Assembly: GCF_014633365.1 (NCBI RefSeq)
Contig: NC_068349.1
Span: 18,118,753-18,182,752, forward strand
From: Diospyros lotus
Lineage: Eukaryota; Streptophyta; Magnoliopsida; Ericales; Ebenaceae
Length of the DNA stretch: 64,000 nucleotides
Direction: 5' to 3'
Shown here: piece by piece, positions 1-11,420 of the stretch
How positions within the stretch are numbered: the stretch's first letter is position 1
Layout of the letters: every line of letters begins with the position of its first letter
Program-made: the position numbers and the translations under genes
Notes under the pieces: generated by a model
Databases searched by the model: none
What the model was told of the DNA's origin: nothing
Seen by the model: the letters and a program-made list of their open reading frames with translations, nothing else

Positions 1-1330
1 CTTCTTATATTTCTTCCACGATTAGTCCATATCATTTCGGAGGACAAGATACTCTACTAGATCTACGAATCTCATGTGGAATGACACTACTTAGACTTAC
101 TGGCTCAGGATTGGCTTCCTAACTAGGCATGATTTGAGGCTCAGAAGACAACTCTTCTAGCTCCACTTTCTTTTCGATACTTCCTTCTTGAAGAAACTAT
201 TTCTCTAAGAATATAGCATCTCTGCTAACCAATACTCTTTTATCACTAGGAAAGTAGAAGTAGTATCCCTTACAATGAAGAGAATACCCTACAAATCTGC
301 CCTTGTCAGATTTGAACTCTAGCTTATCTATCTTGAGTTTCTTGACGAATGCGAGATAGCCCCAGATCTTAACATGCTTCAGACTAGCCAGTCTCCCGTA
401 CCATATCTCATATGGTGTACTCTCGATAGTCTTGCTTGGAGATTTATTAAGGAGATATATGGCGATGGATAACGCATAACTCCACAGTGGTAATGATAGA
501 TCGGAAAAGCCGATCATTGAACGTACCATGTCCAATAGGATATGGTTTCTTCTCTCAGAAATACCATTCAGCTGTGGAGTAACAGGAAGAGATAACTGGG
601 ATATTATGCCATTGGAGTAGAGGCAGTCATTGAACTCCGTACTGAAGTATTCTCTACCTCAATCTGATCGAAGTATTTTAATACTATTTTCGATCTGGTT
701 CTCTACTTCAGTCTTAAACTCTTTAAACTTTTCAAAGTCTTTAAACTTGTACTTCATCAAGTACACATAACCATACCGTGACAAGCCATCAATAAAGGTT
801 ATGAAGTAGTGAAAACCACCTCTTGCCATTACAAAGAACGGCCCATAGACATCTATATGGATTAACTATAACAATTCACAGACTCTCCTACTTTGTCCAA
901 CAAAGGGTAACTTTGCCATTTTTTCGAGGAGACAACATTCACAAGGTGGCCCCAATTCAGAACATATTGGATCAATTAATCCTCTTTTGGCCAATTTGTC
1001 AATCCTTCTCTCGTTAATGTGGTCGAGTCTTAGATGCCGTAATTGTTTAAGGTTAACAATGTTACAATGAGAATGCTTCCCGATGTTACTAGATGCAATA
1101 TTTACATATCTCTGTCTAATACTTTCGTGGAACTCTAAAATCTAAAGACCATTTACCATAATGCCCATGCTAATATCTCATTACCATAATGAATTTGACA
1201 TGTATTGCTAGAGAAGGAAAGTTCATAACCATTCTTTACAAGCCTTGGAATGGACACTACATTCTAAAATGCATTTTGGTAAATGTAAGCAGTCTTTAAG
1301 TGTCAATGCATGCCCAAAGTGTAGAGTGAC
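1..1330 (-). pseudogene. Ty1/copia integrase remnant (element C1)
   Basis: Minus-strand integrase region of a copia polyprotein running off the left edge. The clearest stretch (197-535) holds the C-terminal integrase part, including WSYALSIAIYLLNKSPS, TPYEIWYGR and KGRFVGYSLHCKGYYFY. Upstream, around 540-700, the reverse complement reads through a TPQLNGISERRN block with the catalytic Glu and a GREYFS block, interrupted by stops. Gag and protease lie to the right at 1349-2232, which is the copia order gag-PR-INT. RT and RNase H would lie left of base 1. In-frame stops make it non-functional. The domain call is sure; the lineage within copia is not. Confidence 0.85.
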
Positions 1331-1348
1331 AAAAACTGTCCCTACAGT

Positions 1349-2232
1349 TCATGGTTCTACAGTAGCACGATTTCCCACTCTAAGGACAACTTCCCGTTTC
1401 TGAAGCAACCTACTCATTTCTAGATCTTGCATGCAAATACATATATGAGAGGTTGCACCTGAATCAAGTATCCACGAGATGGAAGAATGACCAATGGTAT
1501 TAATCATCTCTATGAAAAGAAGAAAGGATACACTTGCCCCTTGGTTCTCAACTTGCCTGTCTCTCAAGCTATGAAGAAATACCGAGCAATCCTTCTTTAG
1601 ATGTCCATCCCTATGGCAATGAAAACATTTTCCATTTAATCCCTTCTCCTTAGGCTTTGAGATTTCCCTTTTCGAGCCCAACTTCTTTATCTTGAAAGAA
1701 CTCTTCTTTCTTATAGAAATTCTAGAAGAGGAAGCACTAGCACGAACTCCTTTTTGCCTTTTTCCCTTAACATAAGTTTGGGCTATTGTTAAACTTTTGA
1801 ACAACTCGGGAAGTGAGCACATATCTTTGTTCCAAATGAACAAGGCAAATGAATCTGGAAGTGATTGGAGAGTGAGGTTTACTTGTAGGTTAGCATCCAT
1901 GCAGAATCTCAATGAGTCCAATTGATCATTTTACGAGGATGGTCCTTTATATTTGTGCCCTCTATCATTTTAGACCTGAACAACTGCTTAGATATCTCAT
2001 ATCTAGTTGTTCCTTCATTCTCTTCATAAAGTTCTCTCATTTGCTCCCACTAGGCACACTTTCCCTTACTTGCGCCCTTAGGCAACAAGGAAGGGATAAA
2101 CCTCTCTAATAACCCACCATTATTCTCCTTATTTAAAACAACTTTTGAGTTTATTAGTCAATCCTTATAGTTAGGTCTAGTCAAAATGACCTTGTCCAAT
2201 GAGTCCAAGGTTGGGTTTAAAATATTTTTCAT
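1349..2232 (-). pseudogene. Ty1/copia gag and protease remnant (element C1)
   Basis: Gag and the start of the protease of C1. A plausible gag start codon is at 2230-2232 (MKNILNPTLDSLDKV), followed by a stop where copia gag normally has a Trp, then a second stop near 1922. The part at 1349-1921 holds a CCHC zinc knuckle CFHCHRDGHLKKDC, which binds nucleic acid in the particle, and an aspartic protease active site in WILDSGATSHIC. It faces the same way as the integrase remnant to its left and the primer-binding site to its right. Reading frames are broken, so no product is expected. Confidence 0.85.
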
Positions 2233-3445
2233 TTTTGAAACAATTACAGTAAATAAATAATCGATTATTAGTTTGATTTATCTTGAATAATCCATTTAGT
2301 TTTGATCTCAAACCAAATGGTACCTCTCACTCAATTTTTTGAATGCCACACTTCTCAAAGTGGAAAACGTGAATCCCTAAAGGAACTCTTAGCGGGTGAT
2401 CGAGTTCTCTCATTTATGAATACCCCGTAACGCTATGGTGGTTTCTAGGGATACCTACATATTTGAGTAGGTAACTCTTTGCCTATCACATCTCTGTTAG
2501 TTCTATATAATGGCAAATATATCCCAAGAATGTGAATAAGAATTTGGGTAAATTTTCAATAACTTAAAAACTTTTGCTTGCAGGACACTATGTTTCGAAA
2601 CTTGAGGAAGTATGTTTCGAAACTAATCTTTCTGTTAAGTATGTTTCGAAATTAAACATACTAGCAAGTACGTTTTGGAACTTACTATAGTATGTTTCGA
2701 AACCTTACTCTCTGATTGCAAATATTGAAACTCCTTTAGTTTTTCAAAAACGATTCTTTTGAAAGCATGAACAAGGATAACAACAAGTAAGAATGAGAAA
2801 TCAAGTACACATAAGATTTATAATGGTTTGGCACTCGCCTACTCCACTACCTTCAAACTTACCCATTTGAAGGATTTGCAAACCACAATCACTTTCACTA
2901 GCGATCAACGATATCATGGGTTTTACCACGATTCACCCTAAAACCTTACACAATGAGTTTTTACGGGCTCAACTCAAACCTTACAACAAGATAAATAACA
3001 CTTATCTTTTACAACCCAACAATTTGAATGTTAAATAAACACCTTACAAAATATTTATTACAAACCTATTGGTATGGAGTGAGGAGAACTTGAAAGGATG
3101 AGAGCTTTGGTTTCAGTTTGCTTATCTTTTTCACACCACAATGCACAACAAAGAATGATTGAAATGATCTTCTTTGAGAGCTTGTTAAAAGAGCTTCGTT
3201 TGCTTGTGCTTGTGGCAAAAATCTCTTGTAGATGTGTAAACTTGTGTATGCCTGGGATTTGCTCGGAAAGATCTACAATTTCTTCAAGGTTATCAACCGT
3301 TTTTGGGTTTTGCTTAGAAAGATCGACAACTTCTTCAAGACTGTCGACTGATTCCACATATATCTGCAAAATAGAGAGCAAATTTTCACTTCAAACACCT
3401 ACATATTACAAAAACACAAGCATAAATCGATGAAACTAAGTCGAG
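2233..3445 (-). other. 5' leader of copia element C1
   Basis: Sequence between the gag start and the primer-binding site of C1. No supported gene was found; short open frames on both strands around 3060-3430 lack any recognisable domain. It carries two groups of short repeated words: a GTTTCGAAAC word at 2589-2703 and GTCGAC/ATCGACAAC words with TTCTTCAAG at 3260-3350. Confidence 0.5.
2589..2703. repeat. Five copies of a TATGTTTCGAAAC word
   Basis: Copies start at 2589, 2611, 2640, 2669 (degenerate, TACGTTTTGGAAC) and 2691. Start-to-start spacings are 22, 29, 29 and 22 bp. The core GTTTCGAAAC is a perfect palindrome. It lies in the leader of a copia element; function unknown. Confidence 0.8.
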
Positions 3446-3457
3446 GCTCTGATACCA
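3446..3457 (-). other. Primer-binding site of copia element C1
   Basis: The minus strand reads TGGTATCAGAGC, the usual plant copia primer-binding site complementary to the 3' end of initiator tRNA-Met. One base separates it from the LTR that begins on the plus strand with TGAAAGGAAACG at 3459, as expected for a minus-strand element. Confidence 0.85.
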
Positions 3458-3610
3458 TTGAAAGGAAACGCCAATTCTTGGTATATCAATGCAAGGGTTT
3501 TACTGGTTTTCAAAACTTTTTCAAAAAACCATACAAACGCAACAGAAATAAAAGCGAGAATCACCTTACAAGACTTAATTTTCAAATGACCATATGCATA
3601 AAATCAAAAC

Positions 3611-6017
3611 TGTAACACCCCGCCTTGCTAGGTGTGTCATTATAAGGGTATTTTCGGGAATTTTTTTTTTTCCCAAGTTCATCACATGCGGTGATTTCAA
3701 GAACCATCTTCACATGCAGATAATGAATCCTGAGAACCCCAGCCTTGCTCGTTTAACTAACAAGATCAATAATCTTAAAACTAGACATATTATAACGCAA
3801 CGACTACATTAATATCAAATACTGTGGCCTACCACGAGTTCATACAAGATGTTTCTACACCGAAACACTTATTACAAATCTACCAAACGATAATCAACAT
3901 TATCAAACTACCGTTCATACACAACCAAAATACATACTAAAGCTTACAGAATGATACAATGACTAGCAAACTAAACACCGTTAGTCTCAACTGGCCTCGT
4001 CTTCGACCTTGTCGCAGTTCCTGGATGGAACGTTGAATGTTCCAGGGGCACAACCCAGGTTAGATGATAAAACATCTAAATGATGGCATGAAACAGTTTG
4101 CTGAATGCATGAAATACACACGAGCATGGCATACAAAGACAAAGACAACATGCAACACGTCTATCTTGAGAAATCTCCCTGACATACTCAACCTCCTGTG
4201 GAAAATCCATTCCACACACCGTTGGAGTTGACCTTGCCGCGACATACTTAATCTCTCGAGTGCCCTACCGTGTCACTCGTTCACCTGGATTAACCTTGTC
4301 TCATTCTCAAGAAGACCCCATTCCGTCCCATACGGACCCAACAACGACACAAAAACCCGACACCCCGATGATATGAAAATCACACGCGATGCACCGACTC
4401 TTTTATAAGTAAAAACAATTGATGCAATATAACACATGATTAATATGCAAATGATGCCATAAATACATAAATAAAACGCATAAGCATAGCATCCCGAGTT
4501 CTGGTAAGACCGCTCACCTGAACTCACTACACTCATACTAAGACATTTCCAAACAAGGGTAAAACTAGAGTCAGACCACTCACTTGAACGCATTCGAAAT
4601 GCCTCGATCCTCGTGCAATGCCTCGATTTGGGTGCCAAATCACAAACCTTTGAACGTATACTCAACCTCGAGCCACAACACTTCCTAAACACCATATTTA
4701 TTTAAGGAAGCATTAAAATCCATTTTCCTCAATTTTTCCATAATTTTCTATATTTTTCTCCCATTTTTCACCTCGATAATTCAAAAATAATTATCTCCTC
4801 AAATATTTTCACAAATATTTCAACATGATAAATCCTAAAATAAATAAATAAAAATACTTGAATTGGAATTACTGAATTGCCCCTTGTCACGTGCCTAGCG
4901 CGTGGGTGCGAGTTGTGTATGGTGCATGCAGCCACGTGCCACATTCTTCCCCAAATTTTTGGCCGACGACGACGGCTCCGATGAAAGATTTGAGGGGCAC
5001 CCTCTTCAAGCCCTCGTCCAGTCGATCACAACTGCATTGGTTTCAGGCCGAAAGGCCATCGGAAAGTGGCCCAAATGCCAGTTGCAGGTCCGGCGAGGCG
5101 GATCGCTTTGAACCTTTGGCCGAGCTTCAAATGGCCTTCAAACATTGCTAAAAATCCTCCAAATGCTCCAGATACCTTTTTCATGATGCAAAGATCAATA
5201 GCCCCTTATCCATTTTCTCAAAATCACTCCAAATCGTGGCCAATTTTGAATCTCTATTCTTGGTCGAAAACTTAGCTATTTATAGAGAAATTCAGGCTAA
5301 TTAGCGGCCATGGCTTGGCCTCCAAGCTAGCCCACGCCGTATATGACCTCTCCCAGCTCCTCCCCGGCTATCTCATTGGCAAGATCGGCCTCCACGTGCG
5401 GCAATTTGCGGCGACCGAATTCTCCTTCGAGTTCACACTACCAATTTTTACTAATTTGCATTTTCACCCCCTGATTTCATCAAATCTCATTTTGGCCTTT
5501 CTCATGCACCCCTGAACTATCCAATACAACCATTAGGGCCCATAAGATTTGTATTATCGATTCCACCCTTGAAACTTCTGAAAAATTATCTTTTTGACCT
5601 CTCTCGGGTAAAATTAGAAAATTATACTTTGGCCCGATTGTTCGTTTTGACCTTAAATCCATTCGTTTCAACCCGAAATCACTTAAGGGTTGTTCTATAC
5701 ATATAATATTGGTCATTAACATGCTCCGTTGACTTTCCAAATGATTCATTCGTCGATTCGATTTTCTCAGCTCGGTCGACATCTATACCAAAAACTGTTC
5801 CCGATCCCACTTCTTTTGATTCCTAAAATCATAACTTGTATTACTCATTGATAGCATACCATTTTTCTTGGCTATCTAGGGTCCGGGATACTTCTTCCAA
5901 CTGATTCGGTTGCCTAAAACTGCTTCAATGTATCGTATAGCCTTATTCTTTCGATAATTCCGGTTATACCCTTCATCAAATACCATTTATACCCTTAATA
6001 ATTTTCTGGGTATTACA
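3611..6017 (+). mobile_element. Solo LTR of a Ty3/gypsy (Tekay/Del-like) element
   Basis: A 2407-bp unit starts TGTAACACCC and ends GGTATTACA, with canonical TG...CA ends. Flanking bases are AAAAC (3606-3610) and GAAAC (6018-6022), a 5-bp target duplication with one difference. Sequence on either side joins up to match the uninterrupted relative at 12,130-12,200, so that site acts as an empty site. No gag or pol is present. A TATTTATA box lies near 5276. Long LTRs with this start are typical of Tekay/Del chromoviruses; the lineage is an inference, the solo LTR structure is well supported. Confidence 0.75.
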
Positions 6018-6659
6018 GAAACCATTCCATAGGGTGTTTAGCAATATACCTTACGGAGATTTCAAATCTGATGTAATGGTTGGAATCCTCCATGTGGCAA
6101 CAACGGGTTGCTCCCTTAATAGCTCTCGAACACTCATTTGGATGACTAATTCGACCCTTGAAACTACAAGAGACCTAGTTGGTCCACGCTCCAAGTAGAG
6201 CATGAAACCAACAAGAATGTCTATGTGTTAGCCAGGCTTCTTGTTGGTGATTCAAGCTAGAAATGGGTTCAAAGAAAGAATACCCAATCCAAAAGATAAT
6301 CTATTTGGATGGGATTGCTACTCTTGCAATTAAGAAATGAGTGTAGCAAGAAGAAGAGAAATAGGAAAGGTAGTAGGCTCTAAAAGAATGAGAAGAAGAA
6401 GCACTGGCCAAGAGAATGGCCAAGCTTCAAATGCAATTGCAACCAACATTTCTTTCTTCTTCTTCACTTATATACTAAGCCATAGAAACCATAATATGCT
6501 CAACAATGGGTCAATAGTCAAGTAGAGAGAGAGAGGGGGGATAAGTGGGAGACAAGCCCATATCGTAAAGAACATATTCCATCCCCTTAGTCATTCTCCC
6601 CACCAGCCGTCTTTTCCATCTAAAGTAGAAATGAGAAAACAGGTCGTGAGATTCACAAC

Positions 6660-6990
6660 CCTGTGCAATATAAATGGTCCACAATTCAAAGAAACTGTTG
6701 ACCATTCAAAGGAATTGTTGACTGCATGGCATCAATCGGTCGACAACTTCTAAATAACTGTCGACCAATCTTGTCAAATTTCTATAAATTGCATGTAGAC
6801 TCGCCATTAACTCTTAATGACCCTTTCATCATCTCATCATGAAATCGAGGCCCTTGTTGACTCTTAACAGCATGTTTGTCAACTCTTGACAATTGCTCCT
6901 ATCGGTTTAATTATTAAACCAAATCTGTTAACTCTTAACGATGACATCATTAACTCTTAATGATGATTACAGCTTTTGTCGCTTAGTTAA
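6660..6990. repeat. Degenerate GTTGAC / TAACTCTTAA word array
   Basis: Words such as GTTGAC, GTCGACAAC, TTAACTCTTAA and TGACTCTTAAC recur at irregular spacing in both orientations. The array lies in the copia C1 LTR. No coding signal was seen. Confidence 0.6.
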
Positions 6991-7249
6991 CCACTACACC
7001 CAGATATGCGTGTGACCTTATAGGTTCACTACTAAGCAGCAATTGAGACACGTCAAACTCTTTGACACTAACCAAGCATATTGGTCTACAATGAGAACCT
7101 CTCGATCTCCTCGATGTATCCTGAAAGACCCTGATTTGACAACGAGCATTATGTTAGGGCGATCCTACTAGTAATGAAGTCTAACTTCTTTGAGAACCTA
7201 TTTGAGCTTTCGATTCCCATGTACTATAATTCCTCTATCGACTAACATG

Positions 7250-7379
7250 TCGATTGATGAGAATCATGGAGGGCCTACTAATAATGACACAATTGAATCA
7301 ATCAATCCAGTCAATCATGTTGGAATTGGATGAATAGTATATGTTTTCCAAGCATAAATGAATAACTGAGAAGAACTCA
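7250..7379 (+). repeat. Left arm of a ~130-bp inverted repeat
   Basis: This arm is the near reverse complement of 8092-8223, with mismatches scattered through the arm. Shared blocks include GATGAGAATCATGGAGGGCC, GAATCAATCAATCCAGT and CTGAGAAGAACTCA. The spacer of 712 bp looks like an LTR plus primer-binding site. Confidence 0.85.
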
Positions 7380-8056
7380 TGGGCTAAAGCCCTTTAGCCC
7401 ATTGGCTTTTTGGCCAAATTTTGTCGTTTAAGATGTCAAATTAGCACTTTAATTATTCTGGTGAAAAATTTGTTATTTTCCTAGATTTTTTAATTTTTGT
7501 TTCCTTTTTATTTTAGAAGCCTAATTGTATGATTTTTAATTCCTTTTTAGTGAGGATTCTTATTTAGCTCTATTTAGGTTTATTATTCCAACTTGTAGTT
7601 GGATTGGGCTAACTAAAACCCATTAGGTTTATGATTAGGTTTAGAATTTTTATTAGTTTCTAAGTAGAACTAGGATTTAATTATTTTTGTCTATTTAAAG
7701 GTTTTTCCATTGTAAACAAAGGGGGAGAAAAAGATTATGAATTAAATTTGAGAGATATCTCTTTTCCAACCTTGTTTTTCAATGAACAAAACTTCGAACT
7801 TATCAAAGGATTTCTTTATGGCGTTCAATACTTGAACTTATCAAAGATCTGGGCAGTCTTTATGGCATTTAACAACACAATTCTTGGTTCTTGTTTCTAC
7901 ACATCAATGCGTCTTGATTTTAATATAGTCTAGGTTCTTGGTTCGTGAATCAACAGGTCGAGAATTCTTTGCCTTATATTCGATTTTGGCTTTTCTAGGG
8001 TTAGTTTAAATCTTTTATGGGTTTCTTTGGCTTCGTTCCATTGCGAGTTTGCATCA
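7380..8056 (+). mobile_element. LTR-like unit with adjacent primer-binding site
   Basis: The unit starts TGGGCTAAAGCC and ends GCATCA, with TG...CA ends. It holds a TATTTAAA promoter-like box near 7691 followed by a GTAAACAAAGGGGGAG leader-like stretch. One base after its end comes TTGGTATCAAAAGC (8058-8071), a diverged initiator tRNA-Met primer-binding site. Only about 20 bases of internal sequence follow before the inverted repeat begins, so the rest of the element is missing. Confidence 0.55.
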
Positions 8057-8091
8057 GTTGGTATCAAAAGCTCCAGATTTCACATTAATTG

Positions 8092-8223
8092 TGAGTTCTT
8101 CTCAGTTCTTCATTTCTGTTTGGAAAACATATATTATTCATTCAATTCCGACACGGTTAACTGGATTGATTGATTCGATTGAGTTATTGTTAGTCGGCCC
8201 TCCATGATTCTCATCACTAATCA
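8092..8223 (-). repeat. Right arm of a ~130-bp inverted repeat
   Basis: Reverse complement partner of 7250-7379. Because the left arm continues copia LTR-like sequence, the right arm is probably the same sequence in flipped orientation and continues into 8224-9051. Confidence 0.85.
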
Positions 8224-9051
8224 AGTGAGAGTCATGGATTGAGTAAACTCACTAACTCGATAACTATGCCAAGAATTAGTGTAGTGTGATTGAAATGACA
8301 CATCAAAACTTTTTCCTACATCAGAAACACTTTCCAATCAAGTGTACCCTGGTCATGGATTTCTCTAATCAAAATCACTACTAATTGCATAGGATGCTCA
8401 CCTCACGTAGGAGGTCGATGGATTCCATTAGTAATCACATGCCTCCATGTGCCATTGCACAGGGACCACACAGTGCATCTCCCACCCAATAATCGGATGG
8501 TTCTTAGCAACGACAAATTGGTGAAACTGACATACAAGACAACTGTGTTGCCTCTAGTCCAGGGACCAGTAACACAATTGAAACCTATAATAGATCATAG
8601 ATCCTCTCAACCATGTGATCTATCAGGTGCATCATATTTGGTAGATGTTCAACTAACATCTACCCACGTGTCTACTATATCCATTGCATGGATTATGGCA
8701 TGCGACTCGCCATTCCTTATCATTAGCATCTCATACTAATCATAAGTGGTAGCCCAAGTGTCAGTCCATAATTGATTAATCATAGCCCATTTCTAATAAA
8801 TCTAAGAACTGGGAATTAACCTTTAAGAAAACTTAACCTAAAAGTCTTTGTCACATATTCTTAATTAACACTGAAGAATAAGATTATCATTAGGAAATCT
8901 AAGAGCTCATTCATATGATTGATTGGAGAGGTGTGAATGAAGATATCACCTTAAAGTATGAAAACATATTTTATTAAATTTGCAAGAATTACATCATTAG
9001 TCTCATGATTACAGTCACTAGATGTCATCTAAATCTAGGATTAGGGCACTA
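8224..9051 (-). mobile_element. Copia LTR fragment (element C2)
   Basis: On the minus strand the unit begins TGTTAGTGCCCTAATC near 9051 and runs left without coding signal. It directly follows a truncated reverse transcriptase/RNase H frame on the same strand, as a 3' LTR would, but the end of RNase H and the untranslated spacer are missing. Short open frames inside it have no recognisable domain. Confidence 0.5.
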
Positions 9052-9400
9052 ACACTAACACCATAGCCATAAACTAGCAACATATTTTTAGTTCTTCTCA
9101 AATACTTCAAGATATGTTTCATTGTGATACAATGACTCTTACCCGGATCTAATTTATATCGACTAACAACGCTTACTGCGAAAGCAATATTAGGCCTTGT
9201 ACATATCATCTCTTACATAAGGCTCCTAATTGCCAAAGCATAAGGTTTCTTACTCATACGATCTCTCTCTTCAAGAGTGTTTGGGGACATACCTTTAGGG
9301 AGATGAATCCTAGGTCTAACATGTAGAAGACCTTTCTTGGAACTCAACATGCTAAACTGCTTTAACATCTTCTCTATGTACAAGCCTCACTTGAGTATGA
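9052..9400 (-). pseudogene. Ty1/copia reverse transcriptase/RNase H fragment (element C2)
   Basis: The minus strand reads LHVRPRIHLPKGMSPNT, ERDRMSKKPYALAIRSLM, a stop, then MICTRPNIAFAVSVVSRY and HILKYLRRTKNMLLVYG. This is the conserved connection between copia RT and RNase H. The chain breaks off at LLVYG, where the LTR starts. It is a short, stop-containing relic. Confidence 0.85.
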
Positions 9401-9990
9401 CCAAATCATTACTCGACTAACTCATAAGCCACTAAAACTGTGCAACAATCACTCGACTAATTCAAACATTCACTCGAATACAAATACTTGGTACTCGTTT
9501 AACTTTGAGGTCCATAAACTTAGTCAAAGGCAACCCAATCTTCACTCGACTAACACATATAATTACTCGATTAACAAAAACACATTAGTCGATTGACAAA
9601 CAATCTTTACTCGATTGATTTTAAAGAAAACAAAGAGATGTGTAAAGCACTCGACTAACATATACAATTACTCAATTTATTTAGGTACATTAGTTGATTG
9701 GAACGTAGGCTTTACTCGATTTAATATATGCCCAAATTTCAATGCTATAGAGATACTTGATTAATCTCCAAAGCTTACTTGTGTGGTGAAGGACTAATAC
9801 TCAATTATAGAAAGTTCCACACTTGATTATAGCTTTTAAGAAACAGAAAGTTTTGCAACACATACTCGAGTAGAAATTTATGATAATCGATTGAGTCACT
9901 TCAATACTTGATTATTTTGAAATCATGTCGAGCAATACTCGATTGAATTTACAAAGGATTTTTTATACTTACTCGATTTTCAAAAAATAT
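9375..9990. repeat. Irregular ACTCGATTAA word array
   Basis: About 20 copies of ACTCGACTAA, ACTCGATTAA or close variants, plus inverse forms such as AATCGATTGAG and one ACTCGAGT, occur in ~600 bp at irregular spacing. The region is AT-rich with no coding signal. It lies immediately upstream, in element orientation, of the C2 reverse transcriptase relic. Confidence 0.75.
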
Positions 9991-9999
9991 TTTCTCACA

Positions 10000-11291
10000 A
10001 GCTTCATACTCTTTGATCAATACAAAACTATATATATTTGAGCATGAAGTTCTCCAATTTAAAAGAATTTATATAAAATGTTTTGGAGATCATCAACAAA
10101 CTAAATTTACTGAAAATATGTTTTTTAAAAAATTATTTTCTCAATAAATCAAAATACAAATTTCTCAACAGGTGGTAAAGGGTTTTTTTTTGCTAGACAA
10201 AGATTCCCAAATTTCATTATGATTGAAGGCTAAGGTTTCAATGGGGATGTCACCGAGTACGAGATTCAAAAGGTCTATTAGGTCTTCGAATGTAAAAATG
10301 AAGTCACAACAATCAAGTCTAAACTTTAAGGTGTTCTTGTTATATTCCATTTTTCTATCCTCTACAAGGGATATGCATCTTATGTAATCATCAATATACA
10401 TTTGACCTTAATGTTGCATCTACCATTTCTTATATCAAATATAGTAGTAATGGTAGCTACATCTCCACTACATTCATGATGTTTATTCACTCTATCCTTT
10501 TTGTCTCTTTTTTTAATTTCTTTTTCTTCTTCTCCCACTTCTCTTTCTCTCATGTTCAAACCAAAACTAGGTTCGTGAGTTCAAGATAAAGCCTTGTAAT
10601 AAACCCAGATTTTGGTTCACATGGCCGCCATAAACCTAGATTTGGGTTCATTCCATCTTGAACCTAGATTAGTTTGTCACTAGTACTAGCATAGAACCCA
10701 ATGGGTTCATTATCGATGCCGGCATAAAACTAGCTTCTGACGTGTTATTTTTTAATTTTTATTTTTCAATATGAGCAAAGATGAGAGACAATGAAAGGTA
10801 AATTATTCATTTAATAACAAGGGTGTCTATTGCTATTTCTCAAATGTTAGGGAGTTTCTTACAATTGCCAAACCTTAAGGGTGTTCTTTGCAATTTACCT
10901 AATTTATGAGCACCGTCCATTACATATAATGAAGCTAGAGAAGGGATTAGTAGTTGGAAAGTCTCTGATTACCTATGTGGCCCTATTATTTTAACTATTT
11001 AATTTTTTCAGTTAAGATTTTTTGATATTCAGGCTGCTTGTTGTGCACTTATTTTTGCCAAAATACAACAATTGACATTTATAATGCAAGAATGCTTCAA
11101 TCATGGCAGAGTAAGGTGAACAATTGGCAGGTGTCTACTCAAGGAAATAAGTAGCGTGTGACTTCAAATTGTCCGACAGGGGTAGTTTGGAATGATGTCT
11201 AGGCGATCTAGGATGATGTAATCTAAGTCGGATGTGATCAGTTGAGGCAAAGCTAGTAGCAGATGTAGGTGTGTGGTAACCTTAGAGTCGT
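10000..11291. other. Unassigned repeat-derived region
   Basis: One minus-strand open frame at 10,165-10,401 (78 codons, containing DIPIETLAFNHNEIWESL) has no family I recognise. From 10,560 to 10,720 words such as AAACCTAGATTTGGGTTCA recur in both orientations. Around 10,860-10,905 the text (TTGCAATTTACC after CAAACCTTAAGGG) resembles the ends of Mutator-like elements, but no partner end was found. Confidence 0.3.
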
Positions 11292-11420
11292 GGGGGTCCC
11301 ACAAGCATTAAAACTGTAAGGGGTCCACAAACATGGAAATGTGGGGGATCCACAAGCTTGGAATTACAAGAGATCCACAGGCTTGGAACTATAGGGGATC
11401 CATAAGGCTTGGAACTGTAG
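11292..11420. repeat. Five ~25-26-bp tandem repeats
   Basis: Five diverged units follow the pattern GGGGATCCACAAGCTTGGAA followed by CTGTAG. They start at about 11,292, 11,320, 11,345, 11,370 and 11,395. A sixth partial unit, AGGATCTATG, follows. No gene is associated. Confidence 0.8.

Larger units (their letters stand above)
3459..7249 (-). mobile_element. LTR of copia element C1, interrupted by a solo LTR
   Basis: The LTR begins next to the primer-binding site at 3459, is interrupted at 3610 and resumes at 6018. The same sequence without the interruption is recognisable at 11,989-12,220, which supports this reading. On the minus strand a TATATAAG-like box lies near 6470. From about 6660 to 6990 the LTR holds repeated GTTGAC, GTCGAC and TAACTCTTAA words. 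The outer end of the LTR is not defined; 7249 is only the base before the inverted repeat at 7250. Confidence 0.5.

Noticed and set aside
3058..3433. Overlapping 107- and 111-codon open frames on opposite strands
   Set aside because: They overlap each other in a repeat-rich copia leader and show no domain.
8449..8739. 96-codon plus-strand open frame
   Set aside because: Lies antisense in a copia LTR fragment; composition not protein-like and no domain recognised.
9018..9051. C-terminal extension VSVSALILDLDDI of the copia C2 RNase H fragment
   Set aside because: It is the translated start of the adjoining LTR, not protein-coding sequence.
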